Source: Drechslerella dactyloides
Lineage: Eukaryota > Ascomycota > Orbiliomycetes > Orbiliales > Orbiliaceae
DNA length: 64,000 bases
Direction of reading: 5' to 3'
NCBI GenBank assembly: GCA_020064725.1
Contig: JAGTWJ010000006.1
Location: 1,240,001 to 1,304,000, forward strand
Shown: positions 25,116-37,847 of the stretch, in pieces
Layout of the letters: every line of letters starts with the position of its first letter
Numbering within the stretch: position 1 is the first letter of the stretch
The notes under the pieces: generated by a model
Seen by the model: only the letters and a program-made list of their open reading frames with translations
Told to the model about the DNA's origin: nothing
Databases searched by the model: none
Program-made: the position numbers and the translations under genes

Positions 25116-26232
25116 GCATCCGTCCTGTGATGTCCGTCTGTCCGCCCGGAACATTCGGCGCGGCATGCAGCTGCTTCCCTCCATGCACATTTTTTCTCTT
25201 CCTGTGTGATTAGCCTTTTCGAATACCCCTCGCTGTTGACGTACGCATGTGCGCTCTGGTGCCTAATTTTTAATAGAGATGACTGTACGATATATACCGA
25301 GACTGATTTGGCTTTTTTGTTCGGTTTGTTCTGGGATTGCGATATTGGCGGGAGTTCAGGCGATTGATTTGATTTACATTTCTTAGCTGCATCGGCTTTG
25401 TTGTTAGCTACATCAACATTGTATTCTGTACATACATCCGCAGGCTCGTAGACCTCAATAACTTACGTAATCTACAGACCAAATACTTGAATTTTGTATT
25501 TGTAAATGTGTCAACGCGTGTGAGTGTTATGATTTCTGCTCCTGGATACACGAAGAACGGGCCTTGCCACTTTCATGCCCGTGCATGGCTCGTTGCCGTG
25601 TCGGGGTCGCACAGGACATACTGCTGCATTCGGTTGCATGACTTGCTTGGTGTATGCCCCCAATTTATCCGTTTTACCCAGGACGGAAGACGCTATCCGG
25701 AATAACACCGGAATCTCAAAACGTTTCAAGCGCCCAGATGTAAGCTAGCACCGACGGCGCGGCGTCGAGAAACTGAGGAAATCGTCGACGAACGGTATCC
25801 GTGATTGAACGGGTTAGATGAGGGAACCGTAAGCTCATCAGCTCCACAGCATCTCGGCGGGGAATTGATGACGTGGGTATCACCCGGCTTTGAAATACAC
25901 CCATGGATGATTATATTATATTCTACCATATGTTAAATCGCCTCGCTCGGAGAAATTAGGCAGAATTCAACCGACTTGATGGTCGGCATATAATCCAGGT
26001 AGACGAGCCTGCCTTCAATGCACGCCGCACGAGAAATGCGGAGAAAGCCCAGGATAAACCTGGCCGTCTGTACGTGTAAAGCGAAAATCCATGACCTTGA
26101 GAACGCCGTGGAAAAGCCGACGACAAGAGATATAAAAGTCGGGCGAATTCGAAACGATCTCAAAACATGTCGATACACTGCCATCGAATACCGAACGAAG
26201 ATTCTAACGAACCGGACGTCTTCGCCATCGCC
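25116..26232. other. Intergenic region, nothing recognised
   Basis: 3' flank of the His-rich gene and promoter of the GH5 gene. No coding or RNA feature was supported. Confidence 0.55.
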
Positions 26233-28053
26233 ATGACTGCGCCTTCGGAGTCCGGCATCCTAAAGGTGCATGGTACCGATATCGTCGACCGAAATGGAAA
26301 GATTGTGCTGCTGCGCGGTGTGAGTTCGACCCTCGTTTCGTTTCATGTCCCGTTTGGGCCTTGTTGTAATTGTGCGTGTCAACGCATGTTGACTCTATGC
26401 TGATTCTTATATTTCGGATTAGGCGGGCATTGGTGGTTGGATGAATATGGAGAATTTCATCTCGGGGTATCCGGGGCGGGAGTATCAGATTCGAGAGGCA
26501 TTGAGCATAGCAATTGGACCGGAGAAGTCGGAATTCTTCTTCGACAAGGTGCGTCGTATACTCCTCACCATTGCCACACCGTAGAATTGCATCTACTAAC
26601 TGTGCCGTGAACTATGCATCTGGAACGGATTGGTAGTTCCTGGAGTACTTTTTCACAGAATCCGATGCGAAATTCTACAAGAACCTAGGACTCAACTGCA
26701 TTCGAGTGCCGTTCAACTACCGCCATTTCGAAGATGACCTAAACCCTCGAGTCCTCAAGCCCGAGGGCTTCAAGCACCTCGACCGACTCGTGAACATTTG
26801 CGCGGAGCATGGGATATACACCATCTTAGACATGCATACCGCGCCAGGCGGCCAGAATGGCGATTGGCACGCCGGTGCGTATTTACCATCCGTATCCTAC
26901 CTAGACCGTCGTAGCTCCTTCCCGTCGTGATACGTTGGAGCCACGCCTGACTGCTAATAAACGTGAATGGGTATAGACGTCGGCCACCATCTCCCCGAGT
27001 TCTGGACGCACAAGGACTTCCAAGACCGCTCCATCTGGCTCTGGGAACAGCTCTCCGCCCATTATAAAGGCAACCCCTGGATCGCAGGCTACAACGTCCT
27101 AAACGAGCCAACAGACCCCACCCACGCCCGTCTGCAACCCTGGTACGACCGCGTGTACACCGCCATCCGCGCAATCGACCCCTCCCACATCCTCTTTCTC
27201 GACGGCAACACTTTCGGCTCCGACTTCTCGCACTTCGAACCGAAGACCACCTGCAGCAAATGGCAGAACGTAGTCTACAGCGTGCACGACTATTCCGGCT
27301 TCGGCTTCCCGGAGTCCAAAGAAGTCTACGTCGGTTCCGAAGCGCAGAAACAGGTTGTGCGGAAGAATTATGAGAGGAAGGTGGCGTGGATGAAGGAGAA
27401 CGGGCTGCCGATTTGGAACGGCGAGTGGGGGCCTGTGTATGCGCGGCCGTGGTTCGACGGCGAGAAGAGCGATGCTATCAACGAGAGCCGGCTGAAGCTG
27501 TTGGATGACCAGTTGACGGTGTACGACGAGGAGAAGATTCCGTGGAGCATCTGGACCTACAAGGACGTCGGATTCCAAGGTGAGCCCTACAACATACATC
27601 TGTCGATTCCCACTCCATCATAGCGTATGATGAAGTAACGCAACGGTGTACTGAATGGACACAGGAATGGTATACGTCTCCCAGGATACAACGTACATGA
27701 AGCTCCTCCAGCCCTTCCTCACCAAGAAACACCGCCTAGCACTCGACTCCTGGGGCACCGACGAAACACACGTCCAGCACATCGTCGGCCCTCTCCGCCA
27801 ACTCATCGTCGACAACATCGACCCACAGTACCGCGACCTATACCCGCACCCTGTCATCACCTGGCCGCGGCGGGTGAGCAAGTTGGCGATGAACATTCTC
27901 GTCACAGAGTACATGGTGCAAGAGTGGGCGGACTACTTTAAGGGTAAGAGCTTCGAGGAGCTGGATGAGCTGGCTGCGAGCTTCAAGTTTGAGAACTGCG
28001 TGCAGAGGGAGAAATTGAACGAGGCGCTCGTCGCGCATAAAGACCTGCATTGA
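26233..28053 (+). CDS. Glycoside hydrolase family 5 glucanase (exo-beta-1,3-glucanase type, leaderless)
   Basis: Five exons: 26233-26319, 26423-26548, 26637-26874, 26977-27579 and 27665-28053. All have canonical splice sites and matching phases; total 480 residues. GH5 hallmarks are clear: an N-terminal LLRGAGIGGWMNMENF strand-loop, CIRVPFNYRHF, LDMHTAPGGQNGDWH, acid/base Glu194 in NVLNEP, SVHDYSGFGFP, and nucleophile Glu300 in WNGEWGP. This sub-type resembles fungal exo-1,3-beta-glucanase-like proteins. No signal peptide precedes the catalytic domain, so, like fission yeast Exg3, it is probably intracellular. The C-terminal ~130 residues after the barrel are helical and family-specific. An in-frame upstream ATG at 26167 would add 22 residues that still do not look like a leader. 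It runs convergent with the SNF2 gene, 295 bases between stops. Confidence 0.92.
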
Positions 28054-28348
28054 GATGTCTATTGAATACTGCTTGCAGATAGCCATGAAAAGTATTCATT
28101 CGAGTAAATCGGGTTTAAATGTTGCCTCAAGTCGTAGCTTGGGCCCAATTTATAGAATATCATCTGGTGCTAAAAAGGCGCCGAATTTATGACAACATTT
28201 AATACAGCAAATAGCCGCCGTACACCAAAATGCAGCCTTCCAACATGGCGCCGCTCTATGTCCCAAGTCTAACAGGGATACAAACGCCGCGCTCGCGAAA
28301 TGCTGTAGATCGAAATCACAACGTAGACACAGCTGATATCTGCATCCC

Positions 28349-31300
28349 TCACATCTGCGCAAGGAGGTCCTGCTCCGAAGTCTTCTTCGTCTCAACAGCT
28401 TTGAATATATCCGAAACCTTCGTCTCGCCCTTCGCCGCCTTTTCGTACGCCTCGTCGCTGCGGTCCAGCAGCACATCTAGGTCTTCGTCGCTCAAGATCC
28501 GGGACCCGGACTCTGCAACGTCGAACTTCTCAAAGTCCTCGTTCATGAGGATGTCTTTGATATCTGCGAATTCTTGCTCCTGGGTCTTGGTTGTCGATGC
28601 GGTCATCGACTTGAATTTACCCTTTTGAATTACCAGTTTCTCGAGGCGGCGCTTCGCGTCTGCCTTTTCGAGAAGCGTTTGCTCGACGGTGGCTGCTGTC
28701 GCCAGGCGATAGATGATGACTGGTCGTGTCTGTCCGATTCTGTGAGCGCGGTCCTGTGCCTGGAGATCTTGCTGTGGGTTCTGTAGTTCTGGCGGTTAGC
28801 ATAACCACACTGTGATTGTTCGTGGGCGTAATGTGTGGGGGAAGGAACCTACCCAATCGGAGTCATAAAGAATGACGGTGTCCGCCGAGGTAAGGTTGAT
28901 GCCTAACCCGCCAGCCCGCGTGCTCAACAGGAACAATTTGTACTGCGGATTCGAGTTGAATGACTTGATCAAGTCTCTTCGATCCTCCTGTCTAACAGAT
29001 CCGTCAATACGACAGCATTTCCAATTCCTCAGCGTCGTAGCCCATTCTTCTAGAATATCCAATTGGACCTTGAACTGGCTGAATATCAGCACTTTATGTC
29101 CGCGTCTGAATAATTCTGGCACCAGCCGGTCCAGCAGCATCATTTTACCGCTCTCAGTCACCAGCGTCTCGTCAGGGTCCTTGTCGCCCCACGGCCAGTA
29201 GAATAGGTGCGGGCTGTCACAGGCCAGCCTGAGCTGCATGATTGGATTTTGCATCTTCTTACTCTTGATTTCCTTCAAAGCTGCTTGATATGCGACTTCG
29301 TCCGCGCTTAGTTCCGGGGTGGTTTGTTTGGACTGGTCCGGAGTGTTCTCGAGCTCTTTGAAGTACTCTCTGTCGCTCTTCTCCTTGTAGTCTACCCTTA
29401 GTTTCTTGTTCGAGCGGCTGTTGCGGAGCGGCTGTTGAGGAACGGAGAGCGTAGTCATCTGGTCTTCGAGCTCTTCGACTGCAGTCGCTTTGCGTTTGTG
29501 GTTCTCGACTCGCTTCTTGGGTGTGGATTTCGGCGAGGTTTTGTGTAACCTTGAGTGCCCTAGTAGTTTCTCAACAAGGAAGGACTCTGTGCTACGATCA
29601 AGGATTCTCCGATATAGCTCCTTCTGGGTTTGAGTCAAGGGTGCATATAACACGTATTCACGTTTTTTCGGCAACGACAATTCGACGTCAGACTTGAGCC
29701 GGCGCAGCAGGAATGGCTTCAGAATCTGATGCAGACTTGAAACAAGATTCGCTCCAACAGCTTTCTTGATCTCCTCGCTACTTTTCCCGCTATTCTGAAG
29801 ATCGGAGAAATCAAACCTGATTGCCGGTATTAGCACGTTGGCAAAAGCAAAAGGTGAGGGGCATGCCTACCAGCTCTGGAAGCTTTCGACGTCATTGAAG
29901 ACTTGAGGCAATAGGAAATGGAGCAGGGACCAAAGCTCAACTATCCATTGTTAGTCTGATATCTTCCATTCACACCCAAACATTGCTTGACATACTGAGA
30001 TTGTTCTGCAATGGAGTTCCAGTGAGCAGTAACCTGTTCGCGGAAGAATACATCTCCAACTCGCGGACCAGCCTGCAGTTGAAGTTTTTCAAACGGTGTC
30101 CCTCATCCTATACAACGGTCAACATGAGGCTCACAGATTAATTTGCGAAGGAGATGTAGGAACGCACCACAACAATATACTTCCAATCCCAAGCAGCAAG
30201 ATATTTTCGATCATTCATGATTATCTCATAGCTTGTACAAACGATTGGAAACTTCGGACCAACATTTCTGTAGTCCTTTGTTTTCAACCGGGTATTACGG
30301 AGGCTCTCTCTCTCCTGCGGATTTCCGTGGTACAGAACAACAGGGATGTTCGGCGTGAATTTGGCGAATTCGTCTACCCAGTTTGCAAGAGTGGACAGAG
30401 GAGCGGCGACGAGAAACGGCCCGTTGACTCCCCTTTCTCGCAAGAAGGCGAATAATGAGATTGTCTGTAATGTTTTCCTGCAGCCATTGCCTTCGTTAGC
30501 GTGCTGGTCTGGGGATTGGGTCTGAGATGTAGACATTGACATACCCTAATCCCATCTCGTCCGCTAGAATTCCATTCAAGCCGTTCTCGAAGAGACTGGC
30601 CATCCACTCCAAACCTTCCAGTTGATAGTCCTTCATCACACAGCCCGTGACTAGTTTTGGCTGCCGGGTGTGTAACTGCTCTGTTGCAGTAGCTCCAAAG
30701 GCCTCAGTGCTGTCCTCTTCAGCGGCTGCTTCTAGAGCTTCTTTTACGGTAGCTTTGTCCTCTATCTTCTCTTTGGAGAAGAAGGTCAGCAGGTTGCTTT
30801 GTCCTTTTGCAGGTGCAGTCGCAGGCGACTTGGTGGATTTCGTGCGACTTGCGCGGCCAACTGACGCCGGGGAGCCTTCTTCCGCTCTCGATTGCTTCCT
30901 AGCCTTCTTGCCACGGCCTCTCGATTCAGGTTCCGTGGGCTTATCGACTACAGTCGCTGCACCCGATCTCGTCGCTCTCGTGGTTGTTTCCTCCGGAGCT
31001 GGAGCGGGCTTCTTCGGTTCAGCAGAGGACTTGGCCTCCACTTTGGCTGCTTTATTCGCCTTCTCCTGGCGACTCTGCTCCAGTCGCTCCGACAAGATGG
31101 ACGAGTATATAGTGCTCTTCTTGAGCAGGAATTCCAAGCCCTTCATGTTGAAGCCATCCTTTTTCAGCTGGTTCGACAACTGCTCATCTTCTTCCTTCTG
31201 TATCTTTTCCGATTCTGCTTCGTACTTTGCTTCCTCCTCCTTCATGGCCGATGTGACCAGTCCATCGTCAATTTCAATGTCGACCTCTTCGTCATCGACA

Positions 31301-31428
31301 TCTTGGAAGGTGTAGTCGTCAGTTGGTGTCGTAGAGGAGACAGCGTTGGATGACGGACTGCCGGATGCATCGTCCTCCGGAGTTGCTGAGCTTGCAGTCC
31401 GGCTGCGGGCTTCGGTGGCGGCTGTCAT
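28349..31428 (-). CDS. LSH/DDM1/Irc5-type SNF2 chromatin-remodelling ATPase
   Basis: Six exons: 31428-30545, 30477-30168, 30107-29996, 29940-29871, 29816-28853 and 28780-28349, with GTATGT/GTGCGT/GTAGGC donors. All junctions are in frame; 923 residues. The first ~200 residues are acidic and coiled-coil-like (many Glu/Lys), then Lys/Ser-rich and disordered. The SNF2 ATPase domain follows: DYQLEGLEWM, Walker A at DEMGLGKTLQT (Lys296), DEGH box at 399-402, LTGTPLQNNL, STRAGGLGIN and QAQDRAHRIGQ (HRIGQ 793-797). The layout, including the basic insert before KMQNPIMQLRLACDSPHLFY, matches the LSH (HELLS)/DDM1 branch, represented by IRC5 in budding yeast and MUS-30 in Neurospora. The role is nuclear: nucleosome remodelling linked to heterochromatin, replication stress and genome stability. 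Confidence 0.93.
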
Positions 31429-32339
31429 TTCGGAAGGATATATGACAGATGGCGTTACGGCGGAACTTGTGATCAGTCACAGAGAGTAGAGGTTGGAAGA
31501 GTGCTTGAACGGACGCCCATCCAGGCTATCTGACTTGAGTAGATATATGGTACGGTAGGGAATTCTCCCGGTGTCAGGTATCGTTATATCGTGAGGAACA
31601 TGAACATGAGCTCTAGGTATCTGGCGAATCTGGAGCTGACCGCGCCGTCATAGTATGTTTTCCCCTTTGCCACAAAACAGGCAAAGAAAAAAGGTGACGC
31701 GCTAAAACGCGCTCAGACCGATCGCGGGCCCCCTGTCATGTCGCGGAATCAGCAATTAAAATCGGCGTCGGCAATTGGGCGGATCGAATCGGGCCGATTT
31801 AAACTTCCAACAGGGGCAACACACTTTTGTGACTAACGCTCAAAACATGTCGGCATTGCGTCACGCACACCATAAGAAGAAAGATATTCCATACCCATAA
31901 AAGGTAATGTGAATATGATAGGTTCACCAGTATCACTTACCTGAAGATCATGAGGTGTTGAAGACGTATTGCACACATTGCTAGCGCTTGTTGCATCCGA
32001 TTCCGAGCTTTGTTCCTGCATAACCCTCTATCGGATTATAAGCTCTCGGATCTCTACAATATCGTCACCATTTAGAAGTCTTGTACTGCGTGCCAAATTT
32101 CAGACTGGGCTGGAGCACAATGTTTATCATCTACTTATTTTATTTTTGTCGACACTAGCCTTAAGTGTATTTTAACCCATATCATTCAATTGGGGGCAAG
32201 AAGGGTAGCAGATATACACGCAGGTCGAGGCATCATCTTCTAGGTTCTTGAATGCTTCACTAGCGGCCACATGCCTTCGTAGCCTCCAATTCTTGGACAG
32301 CCCTCATTCTCTAGCGTTAAGGAACCGTGCCTGGAAACA
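31429..32339. other. Intergenic region, nothing recognised
   Basis: 5' flank of the SNF2 gene and 3' flank of the WSC/GLEYA gene. No coding potential was supported. Confidence 0.55.
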
Positions 32340-33803
32340 TCATGTAGTGCTAACGCTACAGGTGTCCGTTGTAAAGTAAGGCAAAGTCTTCCCAGATTGT
32401 CCTACGATAACCTCACCATGCGGCCCCGTTATTTGAACGGTAAACTTTGCATCCCCTTGCCCGTTACCCCAAAGAATCCTAAAGAGAATAGACTGTCCGG
32501 CCGTAAGAGTGGTTGTAAATGATACAGGGACATCAGAAGACGTAGGACTCATGTAATTTTGGATGAGATCGGCGTTCGCTCGAGTCCAACTGGTACCTTC
32601 AGCGTTTGACCCGATCCATAGCAAAGCAATGTCATCCATTTTGGGGAATCTGAAAGTATAATCTCCGGAGTCGAATGGGAAGAAATATCCGGTATTGCTG
32701 ACTGCTTTGTTGACGATGGATCTCGGAGTTGTACCATAGATCGAGTATGGAGTTCCCGAGTCTTGTACGATGATACCGCCGATCATGTCCGTGACGCCTG
32801 TCTCCTCTTGTGTTTGGGTTTTGAAAAATTCAACATCGAAAGCGGAATATGTTGAGTCGCCATTGTAGAAGCTATGCGAGTAAATGGAGAACTTGGTGCC
32901 GCTAATGAGGATGTCCCTTGTTACGACTTCACCGCCGCCACCACCGCAGTTTAGGTCCGGGACCATGCCGCATAGCTGTGTTGTATCTAGGCTCGGATTG
33001 TAGTAAATGAAGACAGCGCCTCGACCACCGCAATTTCTGTAGATGAGTTAAGATAATATCAGTCTTCAGACCACTCTACCATCGACAAGTGCGGAGTAAC
33101 GTGCTTACTGGGATGAGTCGCCTTTACAAGGCACATCGCACTTGGATACACCAATATCTGTTGCTTCCGGTGCCCGTTTTCCAGCGCACCGGCACTCCTT
33201 GCCGTATTGGACACCAGCATAGGCATAGCCCTTCAGGCCGCAGTTCTTAAGGCAGACTTGGGGCGTCATTGTGTCTCCATTGACATCCGGCTGATCGTCA
33301 GTAAGAGTCGTGCCAGAGACTTCAGAAAAGCATCCAACGGGGGAATAGCCGGCATATGCAACATCTGGGTCGGTTGGGATCGGTGTGGTGTATGTGGGGT
33401 CAAGGTAAACCGATAATGCTTTACCGCCTCCACAAATCTGTCCTGAGTCACCGGTGCACGGATAGGTACATCCGCCCTCATAAGTGCTGGTGGTGATTGT
33501 GGAGCCACAGTAGCATTCGCGGTAATATTCCAGGCCAGCGTACCGGTATCCGTTATTTTTGCATGCAGACTGGCATAGCTGAGGTGTCATATTTGCGCCA
33601 TTGATACCAGGTCGGAAGCGGAGGGCTCGACCATCAGGGTCATGATAGCAGCCTATGGGATTGAAAGGCTCGAATTCGTACGGGCAGACAGGGAAGTGAG
33701 GTTTGTAATTTCTCTTGGAGAATTTGCTATAGGGAAGCGCTGAGCATAGAACGGAAGGGATAAATGCTGAGCTCAGCAAAACGAGTTTCAGATTTGAGTG
33801 CAT
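32340..33803 (-). CDS. Secreted wall protein with two WSC domains and a GLEYA lectin-like domain
   Basis: Two exons: 33803-33109 and 33036-32340 (GTAAGC donor, CTACAG acceptor, phase 2), 463 residues. A signal peptide (~1-21, ending VLCSA) is followed by SKFSKR, a likely Kex2 site. Two WSC domains follow (~50-137 and ~150-240), each with the typical Cys framework, for example GCYHDPDGRALRF...YYRECYCG and GCFSEVSGTTL...YGKECRCAG. After a short Cys/Gly-rich linker, residues ~255-445 form a GLEYA domain (YTFRFPKMDDIALLWIG), the sugar-binding fold of yeast and mould adhesins. There is no C-terminal membrane helix or GPI-type tail. It is probably an extracellular carbohydrate-binding protein; combining WSC with GLEYA suggests binding of wall or host glycans. 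Confidence 0.9.
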
Positions 33804-35588
33804 CGTAGAAAATCTGTATAGATAGTATTATATTACGGTATATAGTGGTGGAAGAATGTCTATGCTTTGTAGAACCTTGCGAGGGAATAGCACCCTCGAC
33901 AGTTGATATATATACTGGCTGTTTGAAAGGTCATCATGATTGATGATGTGCCTTCCGCTGCAGCATGATCAGACACACGAGTCCATACGTATCGTAGCAC
34001 AGAGTGTTATGCCGTGCCTGTCTAATGAGGGTAGCATATTGAAGATCGGCGCGGCTCACGATCAATAGCTTGAATCGCTCTGACCACAACAGTAACACCA
34101 GTTCGCGTTGTATTCCATAACCGCTGTGTTGGGCGCCGTAGTCAGCATATGCACGAGAAGCTGGAAGGCGACAATCCTGATCGCAATCGGGCCCGGGTCG
34201 CAGTCGGGATAGGTCGATCGCAGTCGGGGCATAGACGTATAAATACCTGAGCACCCCTGCATTCTCGGACGCAATAACACACGGCAGGCTACTTGACCCG
34301 ACTTCGAAGCTGCAGAAATTTAAAAAGTAACCCGCGGGCAGCCGCACAAGTATGAAAGCTTGAATTCGACAAGGCATCGATATCGGCCGGTATATCTATT
34401 CGGCTTCGCTTTTCAAAGTAAGTGTAATACTCGCCGCCCCGCTTCAGAGTCTGCAGCTGCGTGCCGACTCGTGCATATCTGTGATTTTTTCAATCTGGTA
34501 AAGATATTCCCTGATGGATTCGAGGCATAACGCCGCGCTGCAGCTCTGAATCACGAGAAACTACTTGTGGAACACGAGAATGGTAGTTATGCCACCGGGT
34601 CAGGCGTTAATTCTCGACTTCCGTAAAGCTTTTGTGAATATTCTCTTAATTATTTGGCGTCTCTAGGCTGGACGTTCGCGTTCGGAGCCGAGGTCTATCA
34701 GGCGCTTTGTGGAACCAACTGTCCAAATATCGGCTAGCGGTAATATTTATATATGCATGCCCGAGATCAGACTGGGTCGTGACAAGCAAACTCAGTCAGA
34801 AAGCGATGCGAGTAATGCATCATAGGTATAGTATGGGGCAAGTAAAGTGCATGTAATACCGGCCGGCGCCTGTGCGCCTGGTGTCGATCTTCGTGTGAAA
34901 TACCTATCATCCAATAGATTGCGCATGTGCATAGCCAGGACTACATGATGACATCTGACTTGACGGCTTTGGACAACGATGACCACACATGTACATATGT
35001 TCAGCCCCTTCAGCCCCTTCATCGCCAGCATCAGGTTATATTTTCTACCAGAACCGCCCATTGTTGCCCAAACGTTGCTTAGCACTCGTAAATTTACAAT
35101 CGCAATCGGCTGCGCGTCAGTAGCGCTCACCGAGTACATTATCGCCGTCCAGCCACCGCGGCCATAGAGCCAAGATGAATGCAAGAGTGTTCTAGTGCAT
35201 GTATGTGAACGATGATGATATTATTCCGGGCCACCTATTTACAACTCTTCGACCTGACTTTTGCATTACCATTCGCAAAAACACACAAACGACGCACGTA
35301 CGAACGCACGAACGAAATTGAACGGATAAGCCATGCAAAGAAATCATACATGCGCCAGCTAGCACGCCAGCCAGTGCAAATGCCCGAAATTCTACATCTC
35401 AAGTATCCGACTGCGGTCTATCCGGCTGTATAGTATATACCGTAAACACGATGGAGGGAATCTATAACCAGAAAAGAAACGAATATTTCGCCCATCCGCA
35501 AAAAAATGCCCACAGAGATATAAGGTAGAAAAATCATAAAGAAATGGAAGGGCACGTGCTCCTTGGTATATCTATGTACATAAGCAGC
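33804..35588. other. Intergenic region, nothing recognised
   Basis: Promoter side of the WSC/GLEYA gene and 3' side of the carnitine acetyltransferase gene. No RNA gene or repeat of note was seen. Confidence 0.55.
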
Positions 35589-37847
35589 TTACAGCTTCGC
35601 CGCTGGCGCTGTGAGCTCGGGCTCCATGAGTGCGCGGATGTCGTCCGCTGCGTCGCGCAGGTAGAATGACATGCGTTCAGCGCCGAGCTTCTTCGAGACG
35701 ACGTTGAATTGGATACTGGTGAAGAGACGATGTTAGCATTCCCTCTCCTTGAACTCCGGGGCATATAGTGGTTTGAGTCTCACCTGTTCTCGTTGATCAT
35801 GTATGCGATACCCCAGCCGCCATCGAGGACCTGAGACCATCCGTACCCGTTGAAGTACTCGCTCGACAGCTGAGAGGTCGACAAGTACCAGCTGGAGCTA
35901 TACGCGTACGCGGGGTCCTTGTATATCGCCGGCAGCTCCTCACCGGGTTTCAGCAGCTGCTTCAAACCCCAGAGGTGCCTGTCGACACCCTTGCCTTCCG
36001 ATGCTTCGGCGATGTACTTAACGTGCGCGCCAACCGCTTTGCGGAATAGCTCGCGCGCGGTCTTCTCATCAACCTCCGGATCCAGAATGGCGTTGCAGAA
36101 GGCCACGGATTCGTCTGAGACACTTCGGCAGGTTTCCGTTCTGCCTTGCTGAAATTTTCTGGTGGCAGCGGACTCGTACGTTGGTCTGTTGACGCCGTAC
36201 ATCTTCTTGTAGGCGAGCTGAATGATCATCTGGACGTACGCGTCTGGCGAGCATTTGAACTTCTTGATCAGACCTTTGCCGTAGCCCTGGTACTGTTGCA
36301 CACGGAGCTCGTGGAGGCCGATGACGTTCGCGAACTGAGCTTCGGCGTCAGCGATCGCCTTTTCGACTTCCTGGTTCACCGTGAACTTGATGGCCTGGGG
36401 CTCCGGGAGGTGCGAGCGGACGGAGCCGCCAAAGTCGAGCTTGTTGTTGAAGATCTGGTCGTTGATGTAGTCGTTGAGGCGGTGGGTGGGGGTGCCGTCC
36501 ATCATGGAGTGCTCGCCCATGAAGCCGGCGGTTCCGTTGTCGGTGATGATCATTTGGAGGGGCTTGTCGTACCATCTGTTCTTGCCGTCACCGTGCCAGT
36601 ACTGTCGAGCGCGCTCCTCGAGCGTGACGGGGGCGGTGTCGTCTAGGCAGACGATGAACCCGCAAGCCTCGATGGCTTCAAGGGCCTCCTTGTTGCCCGG
36701 GCCGGCGGCTATCAGCTTCGGCCGGATGTCGGTCCACACGTCCCTGTTTTGCGAGGTCAGGGCGCCAACTGCCGGAGCCTTCTCAGCATCGGCGAGTTGG
36801 TACACTCTCCGGATTTGTTGCTCTAGCTCGGCGGTGCTCAATTGTTGGCCGTCGATTTCGTGCATGACCTTGAAGAACTGATTCTTCCGCATAACGACGA
36901 AGTACTTGTGTTGCTCGTGGCTGTACTTCTTTGGGTAGTCCGCCGGCTTTTCGGGTATTCTGCAGCAGTTCCACATCCACTGGTAACTTTCCATGCTGAT
37001 GGGCGCCTTGCGCATATACTCGGGTTCTAAGGCGCCGCTGTCGGTGAGCTTCTTGAACTCCAGAGCGGCGGTTGTGATAGCCGCAGCCCTCTTCGCCGGG
37101 TCTCTTCTCTTCTTATCATCTCGATAAGAATAGAAATAAGAAACATAGGGCACGACTGAGTCTCTGTAGCCTAGGTACGCTTGGAAATTCCACCACTCGA
37201 GCATCCAGTTCTTGACATTCGGGTCCGAGGCCTTGGCGATCAGCTGCTTCTGCAGGTCTTCGCCCCTGCCGCCCGGCGCGACGAATTCTTTGACCGCTTG
37301 GGAGGTTTTCTGGAACTCCTGCTCGGTCACGAGGGGGTGGACCGTCTTGAGGTATTTCGCAGCGGTTTCTTCGAGTTTAGGGACGGGGAGGTGCGGTAGG
37401 GAGTCTTCGAAGCGCAGCATGGCGCCTTTGGAATGGTCTTCCTTGTAGCCTAGTAAAAAGTCAGCGCGCGTGGTCGGGACACGTTGAAAAGGCCGGAGAT
37501 GGAACTGATCGTCGAGGGGAGTGCTTACCCGGTATCGAGCTCATCTTTCTCGATGCGGCCGCCATTTTGCTCTGCGGCGTCAAAAATTATTTAGTTAAGT
37601 GGCCGTTACACTACACCAACACAGCAAGGAAAGAATCTATATGCGCAAAACAAAAACGATGGTGCAAGAGAAAGAAGACGGAAGCGAAAAGGGATATATA
37701 GATCGAAACGAAGGCGGTGCTAAAACATACGGCCAGCAGAATCGGCGAGTGTGTCGGCTGCGAAACCGAGGCTAGTGCCGTCACTCTCCGAGCAAGTATG
37801 CGAGACGTTGTCGGGGTCCTGGTGCCTCGGCTGATCACGCTCCACAT
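35589..37847 (-). CDS. Carnitine O-acetyltransferase, mitochondrial/peroxisomal
   Basis: Exons for the long form: 37847-37731, 37571-37529, 37449-35784 and 35715-35589, 650 residues. A short form starting at ATG 37565, just inside exon 2, has 609 residues. It transfers acetyl groups between CoA and carnitine, shuttling acetyl units between peroxisome, mitochondrion and cytosol during growth on fatty acids or acetate. The fold is a choline/carnitine acyltransferase: PVPKLEETAAKYLKTV near the N-terminus, catalytic His in FMGEHSMMDGTP (His326 short form, His367 long form), and DGGWGIAYMINEN near the end. The leader exon encodes 39 Arg/Ser/Thr-rich residues without acidic ones, a good mitochondrial presequence. 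The C-terminus is AKL, a peroxisomal PTS1. This matches the CAT2/AcuJ pattern of one gene serving two organelles. Confidence 0.95.

Noticed and set aside
30647..31315. Long Ser/Phe-rich plus-strand frame
   Set aside because: Antisense shadow of the acidic and Ser/Lys-rich N-terminal part of the SNF2 ATPase.
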